Assembly (NCBI RefSeq): GCF_037975245.1
Contig: NC_092580.1
Location: forward strand, 12,615,501 to 12,679,500
Origin: Apostichopus japonicus
Lineage: Eukaryota > Echinodermata > Holothuroidea > Aspidochirotida > Stichopodidae
Reading direction: 5' to 3'
DNA length: 64,000 bases
Shown here: in pieces, positions 25,101 to 49,230 of the stretch
How positions within the stretch are numbered: position 1 is the stretch's first letter
How the letters are laid out: every line of letters starts with the position of its first letter
The notes under the pieces: generated by a model
What the model was told of the DNA's origin: nothing
The model's database searches: none
The model's input: only the letters and a program-made list of their open reading frames with translations
Position numbers and translations under genes: made by a program

Positions 25101-26541
25101 TTGTTTTTTTAGTTTTGTGGAAAATGCTTTTAGAATAGACCAAATAATAGAAAAAACTCATTAGACAAATTAATAAATGAAATTGAGAAATTTTTCTCAC
25201 TGATCAAATCTTATGCACAATATAGGGGTTATATGAAATAAATCTACACATTATGTGCATAGGTAATGATCAATAAGTTCATATGTTTGACTATCCACTC
25301 AATAGAAAATAATCAATTTATCAATTCCAGTAATCCACTGGGCAATAATAATATACAAAATTACAAATTCATGGATTAGTCATCAAGTTATCAATATGCA
25401 TTCACTTCCTACTAATCAAGTTATCAACAACAAGTTATGAGTATCAAATTTATCAATCAGGCGTCAAAATTCAGGCTATTTACTGACTAAATGCTAGTTG
25501 ATTTCGCTGTTTGCCGGGAGCCAAAAACAAAAGGCACTGGCTTTTTAATGGCAGTAAACATTAATAACATAAATAATATTATGACATGATAAGTTGGTTA
25601 ACAATCGTCAGTCAAAGAATCCGATTGGTAAAATTATTATTAATTTTAAACCCCGATAAGCACATTAAAGTCAGCCTCATTATCATTGTACTGCTTGACT
25701 AGTGTCTGTTAGCTCCTACACTGCATCACATGATTGGCTAGTAGGAGCAATATGGCCAGTTAAGCAGGCAACTTTTTATGATGCTATCAAACATAATGCA
25801 CAGTTAGTGTTGAGAAACAAAAAACATACATCAATTAAACACTGCAAAACGCATAAACAAATACTTCAAAACCATGACAACATAAAGGTGCTGTCATACT
25901 GTTAAGATCCTTTTGTAAATACAGTAGCAAAATTTCAACAAATGTCAAATTCCTTAAATCTAATAAGTGAGGAAGTTCAACACTGTGCGCTTGACAAAAT
26001 GGTTACTTATCGATAATCATCAATTTTAACAGTTTTGAATTGATCACTTAATAACATCTCATTCGAAATGATGCAACAAAAACGTTCAACAATACTCCCC
26101 ACGGATTGTCAACATTTTGCAACATTTCGCAGCAAATACCCAGAGAAAGATCTTAACATTTTGACGGCACCATAGTGTTTCCATGCATAGCAGAGTGGAT
26201 TTTGTTAAAGTCGAAACAAAAGGCAAACATAAAGGAAAAGTTTTTGGACTAACTGCCTTCAGTGTCACCATGTGTTACCTGAATGTTATATATGTTGGTG
26301 TTCAGTTATTGTAACCAAGGGAACAAAAGCTCGCCTATGCTTCTTTAAATATCTTTAGTGTTTTTTAACTAAAACAAATCAGATTTGAAATGGAGGAATT
26401 CTTACAAGTCTGAGTCAGTGCTCATTAGAATCATTGTTCAAACTGTACTCTGAAAGATCACCAATTTAGGGCTTATATATATATATTTATGTATATATAT
26501 ATTTGCTTACTTACACACTTTATCCGGAAATATTACTTTAC

Positions 26542-26724
26542 CTCCAATTTGGTCGAAAGCAGCTCCATATATATCCAAAATACCGCGGAGATCGACTCGA
26601 CTAGCTTTTCACATCACAGGGACAGTTCGGCGAATGCCTTATCTTTCACCCTGGCTCCAGTCGCCCCTTCCTTCTTCTGGATCTTGTTACCACTTTGTTT
26701 CGCTTCCACATCTCCACTGGCCAT
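26542..26724 (-). CDS. Candidate small gene start, unrecognised
   Basis: On the minus strand a start codon in good context (AACAATATGG) at 26724 opens a hydrophilic 36-codon frame (MASGDVEAKQSGNKIQKK..) that stops at 26614. Immediately after, a different frame (26604-26542) encodes a protein-like stretch (VDLRGILDIYGAAFDQIG) ending at a GTAAAG donor. Joining the two would need a frameshift or an unseen splice. A promoter-like motif lies 70 bases upstream. The region lies about 250 bases past the NAMPT stop, so it could equally be NAMPT 3' UTR. The product was not recognised and no function is assigned. Confidence 0.25.
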
Positions 26725-26792
26725 ATTGTTTCTGTCATTATCGACGCAGACACACACAAGAGAGATCATAGACAGGAATGTGAACTGTGCGA

Positions 26793-26806
26793 CTGGGTAA
26801 TGTAGT
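26793..26806 (-). promoter_or_regulatory. ZNF143-like promoter motif
   Basis: On the minus strand the sequence ACTACATTACCCAG is one base from the ACTACAnTTCCCAG element of many animal promoters (ZNF143/SBS class). It lies about 70 bases upstream of the candidate start codon at 26724 and inside the presumed NAMPT 3' UTR. Motif match only. Confidence 0.3.
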
Positions 26807-26971
26807 CTGCCAGAGAAACTACATCCAACCCCTTGCAGAGATTATCAGGAGAGACATACAGAGGTGAGAGCCAACAGATACAAATGTAAAGCCATAACCC
26901 TGAACATGAAAGGCTACCTCCAACTCTACCTTGGCTTGCTTCTTCCACGGAAAGATCTTCGGTTGGTTTCT

Positions 26972-39590
<12,619 letters not shown>

Positions 39591-40722
39591 TTTATACCTC
39601 GGCAAACCTAGGGTCTGGAATAGAGATACCCGCGTACTCCGTAGTAACGATAAAGTAAAAATCTATATATCCAACCTAACGTGACTTTCTGTTCGTGACT
39701 ACGCGAATCGTGCGTTAGGTCTGTTGTATCTTCGTTTCAATGTTTTGATACGCAGGTACTTCGGTCAGAATTGAATGTCCATGTGAGTAATCTCCACAAG
39801 TAAAACGTTCGCATCATACGTCGAATATATTAATCAATATTTTCAACTACAGAACCTGCTACGCAGGCAATCTGTGACGTAGCACTTCATTCAAGTTGTT
39901 ACACGAATATATAAGATATAAGATGTAAGAATCTTTATTGGCCATAAAAGGAATTGGAGTTCACTCCAATGAATGAGTTATAACGTCACATACACACACA
40001 CACAAAATCATTTGAAATTAGTGGAAAGCGATTAGGAACTGAAACAGGTTGTAGAGTACATGCAATTTTTATTCTATATAAAAATGCTCTATACTTTGAG
40101 CACAATGTTTTAATCTCAGTATGATAATTAAATGGTTTGGATAGCTAGACTAATCATACGGAGTTCAATACCCTTCTTTCCCTCTAGTGATACCCCCGAG
40201 CATGGTAAGAGAACTTTTCAGCATCAAGAAGTAAGTTAGCTGTTTCAGTTCCCTAATCGCTTTCTTTTCTAAGGGTACGATGTACTCCTTTTCGTTTTAA
40301 ATAGTATTTGTTTTATATTTTACCATGACATATAAAATGAAGATATTGCCACGGGCCACGATATATCTCTCATTAGAGCAATTTGTTGCCTTTCTTGGCG
40401 GGCGTTCCTATTCAATGAAACCAAAATCAATTTGAATCACGCCAATCTCTTGTATTTCGTATAACAGACATTTTACGAATATTCTTAATGACTGCGTCAA
40501 AATCAACATCTCAGTGACGTCGCGTTCTATGGAAGAAGTGCCAGAGATGTCAGCCTCTGTTCGGACATGGTGGATCTCATCATGAGGTGAGGGATGATAG
40601 TTGGTACTATAGCAGGGTATAGTTCCATAATATTCAAAGTCTGAAGCACAAAATGTTGTGATCAAATTTGCATCAAGTGGAATATGTTTCTACTGGTTAA
40701 CAGCACATCTGCTTTGTTGGGT

Positions 40723-41038
40723 CCAATTATAGCACGCTATAGCTAGGAAAGTTTTGTGATCACGTAATCGACCTGCCGTCGTCGTAAATCGACCTCAGGC
40801 TCTTCAATAAACCGGCATATAGCTTCTTAACACAATTATGCTCTTTGTGTAAACACTGTGTAGAAATATGTTCATGTCTATAAAGTGTAGTTAATCATAC
40901 AGCGGAAAGACCCAGTCATACAAGAAAAATATGTGGCAGGCGTTGCAGACTAATTGGTAAAAAGTGGTCATTTTACAACCGAGGCAGGTCGATTACGTAA
41001 TCTCAAAAAACTTTTCCATGATAGCGTGCTATAGTTGG
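40723..41038. mobile_element. MITE with about 45-bp terminal inverted repeats
   Basis: The left end CCAATTATAGCACGCTAT and the reverse complement of the right end CCAACTATAGCACGCTAT pair. The match continues through GGAAA(A)GTTTT and TTACGTAATCGACCTGCC-like blocks for about 45 bases. The 316-bp interior has no open frame, so it is non-autonomous. The target duplication and superfamily could not be settled. Confidence 0.7.
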
Positions 41039-41919
41039 GGTCTATAGAGCAGACCTTAAAAGTCTCGTGCAGTCGTATTTGACGTTGCATGTAAGCATTA
41101 TAACACTGTTAACAATTGTAGGTCACTTATCTTCATAAATAGCGTGCAACTATAGGTTGCCACCACTTTGCGGTGTAATGTCAAAAGAACACTCTGGCGG
41201 ATTAATATATAGACTATTTTTGTAGTATTACAACTTAGCTATAAATTATAGGCCTATCCATCCATGAATAGATCCTGTGTAAGTATCATTCATAATATCT
41301 GCTCTTTCTTGCGTATACATTGACTATACTTCCTTCTAGTCAGCATACAATAAAGCCTTCAATACAATCTAGTCATGCATGATACAATATGCCTATAATA
41401 CAATTAAAATCATATTGAACGGCTTCACATACATAACACAACCGATTGTGATGAAGGAATGGCTTAATATTAGGTCTATGCAGAACCTGAATTGATAGCA
41501 ACGGTCAAGAGTAAAGTTTGTTCGTTTAATTTTCGGCAGACACGCTGTAGTGTACGACATGTACATTAATGTTCATCGTTTGATATTTGCAAGTAACCAA
41601 ATAATATAGTACAACATTGACCTATTATTCACAGATCATACGTGGAATATAGGCCTAAAGAAATGAATATGCATGAAGCCGAATCAAACAATATTGTCAT
41701 AAATTTTAAGCGTTAGAACATGTTAATATAGTTATTACCAGCGCTTCGAATGACTAGTTGGAGTTAAGAAAAACACAAACGTAACTAAATTATGTCATCT
41801 TCACTCACTGCGATTGTCTTTATCAAATTAGATGTTACAAAGAGCTGCTTTGTGTGTATCATTTGCCACAACTTTCATGTGTCAAAAAATATTCAGTCAT
41901 ATAAAACACGTACAGAGCT

Positions 41920-42106
41920 CCACAATATTAGAGGTTAGTCGACTTGGCCAGCTGACTACCCTCTCCCCTTGAACAATGGGGGTGGCTATTTAAGGACATA
42001 CGACAGTCTTTAAGCGCTAGGACTGTCTGCCACTTGAGTAGTAATAAATTGTTTTGTGTGATCGGAGTGAAGCCGAGTGCACCCTTATTCTAACCACCAA
42101 CCCGGC
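41920..42106 (+). mobile_element. Candidate solo LTR
   Basis: The segment has the order of an LTR: a TATA-like TATTTAAGG at 41984-41992, a spacer, an AATAAA signal at 42036-42051, then a GC-richer tail ending in GGCACA. No second copy, primer-binding site or matching 5-bp flank was found, so both ends are uncertain. It may be a solo LTR or simply a promoter-like unique sequence. Confidence 0.3.
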
Positions 42107-42534
42107 ACACCCACACTTTTGAAAATCCTGAGCACATTACGGACGTTTATTATGAAGGTATATTACTAGGTAATTTCATCAGAGAGTTCCATAACAACTC
42201 CCTGATTTCATAGACAGGGCATCAAGTTGCTGTTTCCACTTATAAAGCTCTGTACAGCTTTTGTTCTGTCACGTTGACAACATTATATAGCAAATTGGGG
42301 AAAGTTTGATAATAGACACCCACAAAAAAAACAATTTTTTCCTTCAGTTGTCTTAATTCCTATTTATCTTTTTGACAAAATAATGATGCGACAAAACTTT
42401 GAAACGAGAGGTCTCATGAGCTAAGGTTTGGTGGTCACAGGCATATTAATAGGAAGAAATGTTTGTGTGGGAAAACAGAGACACCTGTTATCGACTAGAT
42501 TGCAGGAATGTTAAAAGGGGGATAAGGAAGATGG

Positions 42535-43487
42535 GAGGGGCGGGCGCGAATATTTTTTTCCCAAACTGAACTGACACTGAAATTATTTCCTCGATTATGA
42601 TTGGCTGATCAAAACAAGAACGGTAGTCTGCGTTTATCAATGAGTGTATGTGACACTGTTAGTGTTGATCCTCATGGGCCGCATCATGTCAAAAATACGT
42701 GTGTAGGGATACAGGCTAAGTTAAAGTCTGTAGGCCTAACTGCCTATACATGTAGATAAACTGCGAGGCTTTCCAGTTATCGAGAGCTACTGTAAGGACG
42801 GTAGGGCCTATATTAGTGAATTTGAGATCTCGAACTATGATACGTATATACGGTTAATGCAAGCCTACTAGGTCACCATGAACAAGAACTTCTAATGGTG
42901 CCGGTAAACATCTGTGTTTCCGTACGTATAGGTTATAAGGCTATATACAACTAGTTAACAAGTCAAAAGACACAGCCATATCGTCAAATGCCTTTTTTGT
43001 GTACTCAGCTCACTGGCTGGCACACACTCGCTCGCCGTCTTCACGGCCACTGCATATTCGACTAGGCCTACCATGATTCATTGACTGAATACATTTTGAA
43101 TTTATGATGATAAAACTAAAAGTATCGCAACTCCGAATGTACTGCGTTGTATACTATAAACAGTACAATAGGCTACATCACATGTGTTGTGTAGAGCGGA
43201 GTCAAGCGAGTAAACAAACGATCAAGGACTGTCTATAATATATAGGCGCAGTAGTTGGGAATAGTTGCTTCATTGTGTAAAGAACACTATATACTTTCGT
43301 TCATATATATACCTACCAAAAGTTCTGGAAAGTTGTTAACGTGAATATCATACTGATAACTACAGATTATCGAAGGATCCATGTTGAATACTAAATTATA
43401 TCACGTGCTCGCTGAGAGCCAATCAGAATCGAGGATATAATATCAGCGTCAGTTCAGTTTGGGAAAAAAATGTTCGCCGGCGGGGCA
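42535..43487. mobile_element. Non-autonomous DNA transposon, about 950 bp, about 70-bp TIRs
   Basis: Left sequence from about 42541 and the reverse complement of 43400-43482 share the block TTTTTTTCCCAAACTGAAC, then TGAC(A/G)CTGA, TCCTCGATT(A/C)TGATTGGCT, with only a few mismatches over about 70 bases. The interior has no long open frame. The outermost bases are GC-rich and diverged, so the exact termini and the target duplication could not be read. Confidence 0.75.
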
Positions 43488-44389
43488 GTATACAGAGACC
43501 CCGTAGGGAAGCTGCATGATTTGAAAATATATTTTGTTCACCCTTAGTCCCTAGCAGCAAAGTATAGCAGCAAGTCCCTAGCAGCAGTAAAGGTATTCCG
43601 CTCTTATTTTTAACTTATCAAAAGATTATAGAGAATCCTCTTGGCCCTTCTTTTTTTTTGGGGGGGGGGGGGGGTGGGGGGCGAGCGTCTCGAGCCTCTT
43701 CGTTCCTTCTGGATATTGAGCAAAAGATTTGAAAAGACGACATTTTTTAAAGAAAATAATTTCTGGGGATTTATTACAATTGTAATACCGGTAATCTCCC
43801 CAATCCTTCCTTATTTCTCCTGTGAAATATTATATTTTCAAATTGAAGTAATATAATAAGATTCCAACGTTTTGTTGTATTTACTTTAATTGTTTACATA
43901 TGAAAAGTTCTGATTCCTTTTTGTAAAAGATTCCACTTTTGTAAAAGTATGGGATAGATGTCAATAAAACGACAGTTCAATTGATTGCTACCGTATATCT
44001 AATACAGGCCTACATATATAGCCTATGTATTGGTATTTTATAGTAACAATGTTTTAAATGTCACATCAGTGATCACAGATTCAGTGAGAAACTTGAAATA
44101 AAATAAATAAATAGCCCAATTAAACACGGATCTGTTATAATAAAACAAATCAGTAGTTTATCTCAACATATGCTCACCAGCTATAGGCTATCACTCGTTG
44201 AACAATGATTTTACTTTCGTATACTGCACTGTTTTGGCTACATTTTGGAAATGTAGTCTCTAGAATTCGGTTACATTCGACTACATATGTTGATAAATCG
44301 ATAGTAGATTAGTACTCAGATATTATTCTACATGTCAACGGAATAGTATGGTGGAAAGGAATAATACATAGGTGGTTTAATTGTCACAT

Positions 44390-45370
44390 CAAGGGCGGTG
44401 GAACCGGGGGGCACGTGCCCCCCCCCCCCCACTTTTCCTCAGGTTAAAAATGTGCCCTTTTTCTACATAAAATTTGAGGTGTCTCAAGTTAGCAAGAGGC
44501 CAGGGAACCAGAATGAACACTCGGGAAGAGCCGTTTCCGGCCATCTGAGGGGTTTGTAAAACCAACAATTTTCTAGTACGCTCCGCGCCAACCGATGGTG
44601 GCGCTCCGCTCAGATAGTCGTGCATACAACTTTGCAAATCCTGGCTACGTCCCTGACTTTTAATGAATTTCTGTGGGTCAAACTCAAAGCTATTTCGCAT
44701 GGAAAAAATTGTTAAGATATTAGCAAGAAATAAACTCTAATTCGGAAGATTCCTACATTAGCAACTAGCATGATTTCACCTCATTTTGTCTCAAAAGAAA
44801 ACTTTTTCCTTGTTTCCCAATTTGCACATTGGATATTGCAGTGCTAGTATGCATATTTTCCTTGGGGGGGGGGGGGGGCGTCGATGGAGTGATGTGTATA
44901 CACAAATAAGATAATACCAGGCGCGTAGCCAGGAATTTGCCAAGGGAGGGGCGAAAATGTAGAAAAATTTTCAGAGCCGTAGATACGGCATTGCATACTA
45001 TCTAAGCGTAGCGCCACCATGATTGGCGCGAAGCGTACAAGAAAATTTTGGCTGAAAATGCCTCCCAGATCGCTGGAAATGGCACTTCCCAGGCCTTGTA
45101 AGTTGCATCTTAGCATTTTCTCTTTTGAAATTACTAGCGATATCATAAAAACATTAAAAAAAAAATTAAAAAATAGGCTCAAGGGGGGGGGGGGGCGGCT
45201 GTCCCCTTCGCCCCCCCCCCCCTTGGCTACGCGCCTGGATAATACAATAAGAGTTATAAAGGGTACTTAATATAAGGCTGCATCAGTCCAATCGAATTTC
45301 TGCAAAGTGCCCTTTGATGTCGGTGCACCCCCCCCCCCCCCCAAGATTAAAAGTGCTTCCGCCGCCCTTG
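44390..45370. mobile_element. Composite MITE-like element with G/C tracts
   Basis: The left end CAAGGGCGGTGGAA and the reverse complement of the right end CAAGGGCGGCGGAA pair with one mismatch; each is followed by a long G or C run and a GTGCCC-like phrase. It contains the complete MITE at 44918-45237. No target duplication was visible. The CAAGGGCGG end resembles the CAGTGGCGG ends of the elements at 60-61 kb, and 44517-44620 matches 61045-61147, so they belong to one related set. Its right edge lies 10 bp left of the Harbinger element. Confidence 0.55.
44918..45237. mobile_element. hAT-like MITE with perfect 8-bp target duplication
   Basis: The 320-bp element has inverted ends CAGGCGCGTAGCCA and is flanked by the direct repeat GATAATAC at 44910-44917 and 45238-45245. 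An 8-bp duplication with CAGG-type ends is typical of hAT transposons. There is no transposase frame. The right half contains long G and C runs. Confidence 0.88.
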
Positions 45371-45585
45371 TCCATATTAAGGAGCTTTAGATTGCACGAC
45401 GCGGAGTAGTGCAACGGGGAAGTTAACCGACAGTGTACGTCTTCGTACTGACTCCCCGTCCTGTTGATTTTGTGCTTTAGATCTGTACGACGGGGGAAAT
45501 GGCAGTCATGTGACCAATAAGAATCACGTAACCAAGAAGAATCATGTGACCAATCATATCACAGAGACGAATAGCAACCGTTGCT

Positions 45586-48198
45586 ATGGTGTATGCACAA
45601 AAGTTTACAGCAGACGACATACACTTATACTTTACAGCAGACGACCGTAGTGCAAGATTTGAAACGATGGCAAACCTTCATAGAGTTCGTGAAGCAATTA
45701 CTCTTGGGTATTTAACAGATTTATTAGACGACGACGAATTCATGTTGCTATACGATAACAACAAACCGTCAAACCCTGAATTCCAATATTATGATTACGA
45801 CCCCTTCGATTTGGAAGATTATAACGATGATGAATGCAACGCATACTTCAGGTTAGTGACGCAACTTAGGCTATGCATTAACGTTTAGTATTATATAGAC
45901 TTAGGAATAGACCTAATTTCCGATGATTAAGTTGCACATAGGCATAGACTAACTCCATATATACTGTTATGGAGGTTTATAAAACATACCGTAATATTAA
46001 TAAACCCAGTCTTGTTTAAAGACAGGCTGGATTACCTCCTAATCGACACACAGATGTACCCTAGGCCTACAAATAAAAATATAGGCTAATGGGCATACAT
46101 TAGACTTCGAACGTGACATCAGATTCACTGACTGTGACTGCAGTTGCTGGGGGCTTCTCAGCAGTCAGTCCTACACCAGGCCAGCAATACGACAGTTGTT
46201 TTAAGCCTTGTGCCGCCGGAATCACTGCGCACTGCAGGGTTAGGAACCATTTTGTAAGGACGCAGTGTGCTTTACACTGTGGGTATGGATGCGTGCAATG
46301 TTTTCCTATTGGTTACTGGAACAGAAAGCGTAAATTGTAATATCAAAATTGAGATTCTGACAGGTCCCACCTGTGCAACCTTCAGGGGTTTTTCTTGTAA
46401 TAAAAATCTCAATTCGAACTTTAATCTGATGTGGTAACCACTTCTGCGAAAAACACTAAATTATTTTATTTCCATGATTCTAATTAAGTGCAAAGCCTGC
46501 CATGTTTTTAAATAATACACCCCTTACGTCAGGAAAAAAAGGGTTGATATTGAAATATTGCTTAACTTTATTCATCTTCGCTTTTTAGGTTCAAGAAAGA
46601 TGATCTCTATAGATTGAAAGATGCACTTCAAATCCCGGAGAGAATCAAATGTACAAATGGATACCGTGTCCAAGGATTGGAGGCCATATGCATTTTGCTA
46701 TCACGATTTGCATATCCATGTAGGTAAATATTTTCAACTTATGCCTTACCAAAGACTTTAAAATAGAACTTGCTGCCGTCTCGTTTTTTGCCAAGCATAT
46801 GAGACAAGAATAGGATGCCATGGGACGGCATCTTAAACCGTCAACACTATACAAACATTCAACTTATGTGTAGGCCTATGCTGAAGTTTCGTCATCACTG
46901 TTGTACTTTACCCATTGATGTATGCATGGTTTTCCTTTAATATATAAATTTAAATGTAGGACCACCATTAGGCATTAAAAAACTAGAGCACCAATGGTGC
47001 AGTAGCTCATACCTTTTAGGGCACCCCAAAAATTAAGGACAAAAATATATTAGGGCCCAAACATTTTTAGGGCACCAATTTTTTATGGGCCACAAAGAAT
47101 GTTTAGGACCCACAATTTTTTTTAGGCCCACTTGACCTTTTTTATCAAAAAAACTTTTCTGCAATTGTTGATGGGATTGTAGGGTTTGCTTGTGACCACT
47201 TTTGATATGGATAGTGACAGATGACACATCACTACAAAAGCTCATACTAGAATGCTGGTGTGAGCTATAAATTAGTTGCCAGGTCTGTCATATGAAGAAA
47301 TTGTGAGTTGTGAAAAAAAATTGTATGGAATCACAAGGGACATGTGTGTTTTTTTCTTTGCTGTATTGGTGTCCTAAGATTCCACCTTTCTCATTTGTAG
47401 TGACCCGCAATTTCTTTAGTATTTTATCTCTTCTCTGGCAGGTATGGGGATATGGTGAAGACTTTTGCCAGAGATGTACCACAGCTCTGCACAATTTCCA
47501 CACACATGATTAACTTTGTGTACAGCGAACATTCATATCTTGTGGAAACTTTGAACAGGTTCTGGCTCTCCTCAGAACATCTTATGAGATATGCATCAGC
47601 CATTCATGCCAAAGGAGCCGCACTGAAAAACTGTTGGGGGTTTGTAGATGGTACAGTCCGTCCAATTTGCAGACTGAAAGAGTACCAGAGGTTATGTTAC
47701 AATGGTCACAAGAGGGTACATGCATTGAAGTACCAATCTGTTACAGCTGCCAATGGTCTAGTTGCCAATCTTTTTGGGCCTATAGAGGGAAGGCGACATG
47801 ATTGTTTCCTCTTGCGAGAGTCTGGCCTCTTGACTGAATTGGAACATAGGTCATATGATACACTGGGGAATACTTTATGTCTTTATGGTGACCCTGCATA
47901 TCCATTGAGGGCCCACTTACAAGGCCCCTTCAAAGGTAACCTAACAAATGACCAAAAGCTGTACAACCATTCAATGAGTAGTGTGAGAGTTTCAGTCGAG
48001 TGGGTATTTGGGGACATGATTAATTTCTTCAAATCAACAGATTTCAAAAAGAATCAAAAAATGGGACTTTCAGCCTGTGGTAAAATGTACATAGTTTCAG
48101 GCATACTTACCAATGCACATACTTGCTTATATGGTAACTCAACATCAAAATTTTTTGAATTGGAGCCACCCACATTAGAGCAATATTTTCAAAGGTAA
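45586..48198 (+). CDS. Harbinger transposase (DDE nuclease, DDE_Tnp_4-like)
   Basis: This is the catalytic transposase of the enclosing element. Exons 45586-45851, 46589-46723 and 47442-48198 join in phase (AG|G at both junctions) to give 385 aa, within the usual range for this family. The acidic N-terminal exon (residues 1-88) contains DLLDDDEF. Exon 2 and the start of exon 3 form a helical region (about 90-175). The nuclease fold follows, with a DDE triad in GFVDGT (Asp203), YGDPAY (Asp284) and SVEWVFGD (Glu320), plus the GRRHD block (about 250-254). No stop or frameshift interrupts it. In this family the nuclease needs the Myb-like partner, encoded in convergent orientation here, for nuclear import and end binding. 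Confidence 0.93.
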
Positions 48199-49230
48199 TT
48201 TGGGGTTTGCTTAGACCAGCAAAATATAATTGTTAATTATGGTCTAATATGTCTGTTACATTTGAAATGCAGGGTTACCCAGTCTTATTTGTTTGTAAAA
48301 ATACAAAGTATATCAAATTTAGTTTCACTCAAATATAATTTTTCCAGTTAAATATAATGTACAATATATACATATATATATTTATGTGTTTAATATAATA
48401 ACAAATTATAAAGAAATTCATAAGGGCCATAAACCAAGTGATTCTGAAATAATCTTGAGATTACATTGGACAGTTGGTATGGTCTTTGGTGACTCCATAT
48501 TGGACTGTCTTTATGTCCTCTGGTACCCTCTTAAAACTAGAGCCCAACTTAGAGGAATATTGGTTTCTTGCTTAGAGGAATTTAAATTTAAATGATGCAT
48601 TTGGGCTTGGATCAAATGACCATGACATGTTTTGTTTGAAAACATTTCCCTACCCAATTCACAACTTGTCTCAAAATATGCCCCGTTTCCAACCTTTGGT
48701 GAATATAATGATTCAAAATACTAGTTTTTAACCACTAATTGATCTTTGGTGACATTGGATCACATGACCGTTTTGCTCGAAAACATTTCCCTACCCCATT
48801 CACAAATAACAGTCAAACATATAGTAGGATATCCATTTTGATTGAGAGAAGTGTATCATAGCACTGAAACACAGACAATCACTTTAAAATGTATTTTTGA
48901 ATAATCAAACATTAATAAATCTCAGAAAAATGGGAAAATGCTGCATTTTGTATATTTCTTGATTGTCTTTCATTTTATTTTTAATTTACATGCATGTTTA
49001 TGGTGCTTTAATTACAGATATATGACATGAGCTCAATTTGCTTCAAAAATTGACATTTTGTGAAATTTAGGTATTTTCTGTTGAAAACACAATAAGTCAA
49101 CCATGCAAAGTTCATACTTGGTATAATGAGTATATGATCCCTATTGTTTTGGGAGAGGTCATCTGAGTTAAACCATTTATGAGCAATTTTGTACAAACTT
49201 GTTTTGGGGACATTGGTAGGAGGTGGGAAC
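48199..49230. other. Non-coding spacer between the convergent Harbinger genes
   Basis: About 1 kb of AT-rich sequence separates the two stop codons. Phrases around GAAAACATTTCCCTACCC(A/C)ATTCACAA recur at about 48640 and 48780, with GATCAAATGACC/GATCACATGACC nearby, suggesting a diverged direct duplication. No further gene is seen. Polyadenylation signals for the two genes are not obvious. Confidence 0.5.

Larger units (their letters stand above)
20906..26613. other. Spacer between PSMA5 and NAMPT 3' ends
   Basis: No convincing protein exon was found. The stretch contains a divergent pair of tRNA-Thr-like sequences (21632-21912), a 194-bp tandem array (22961-23548), a C run (24417-24440) and TA microsatellites (25034-25100, 26475-26503). 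A minus-strand AATAAA at 24149-24154 could end a long NAMPT 3' UTR or the small candidate gene at 26.7 kb, but this is unproven. Confidence 0.45.
39591..44389. other. Upstream flank of NAMPT, transposon-rich
   Basis: The NAMPT promoter should lie in about 39600-39950, where CG dinucleotides are more frequent; no specific element could be named. A CA microsatellite lies at 39992-40002. Beyond it are a MITE (40723-41038), a candidate LTR (41920-42106), a longer inverted-repeat element (42535-43487) and a G run at 43661-43681. No host coding exon was recognised. Confidence 0.5.

Noticed and set aside
44389-44700. 103-codon minus-strand frame with phrases repeated at 61 kb
   Set aside because: The shared phrases come from the non-coding core of MITEs and recur in different frames and orientations.
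46113-46340. 75-codon Cys-containing open frame on the plus strand
   Set aside because: It lies within intron 1 of the Harbinger transposase between well-supported exons. No start context or family match.
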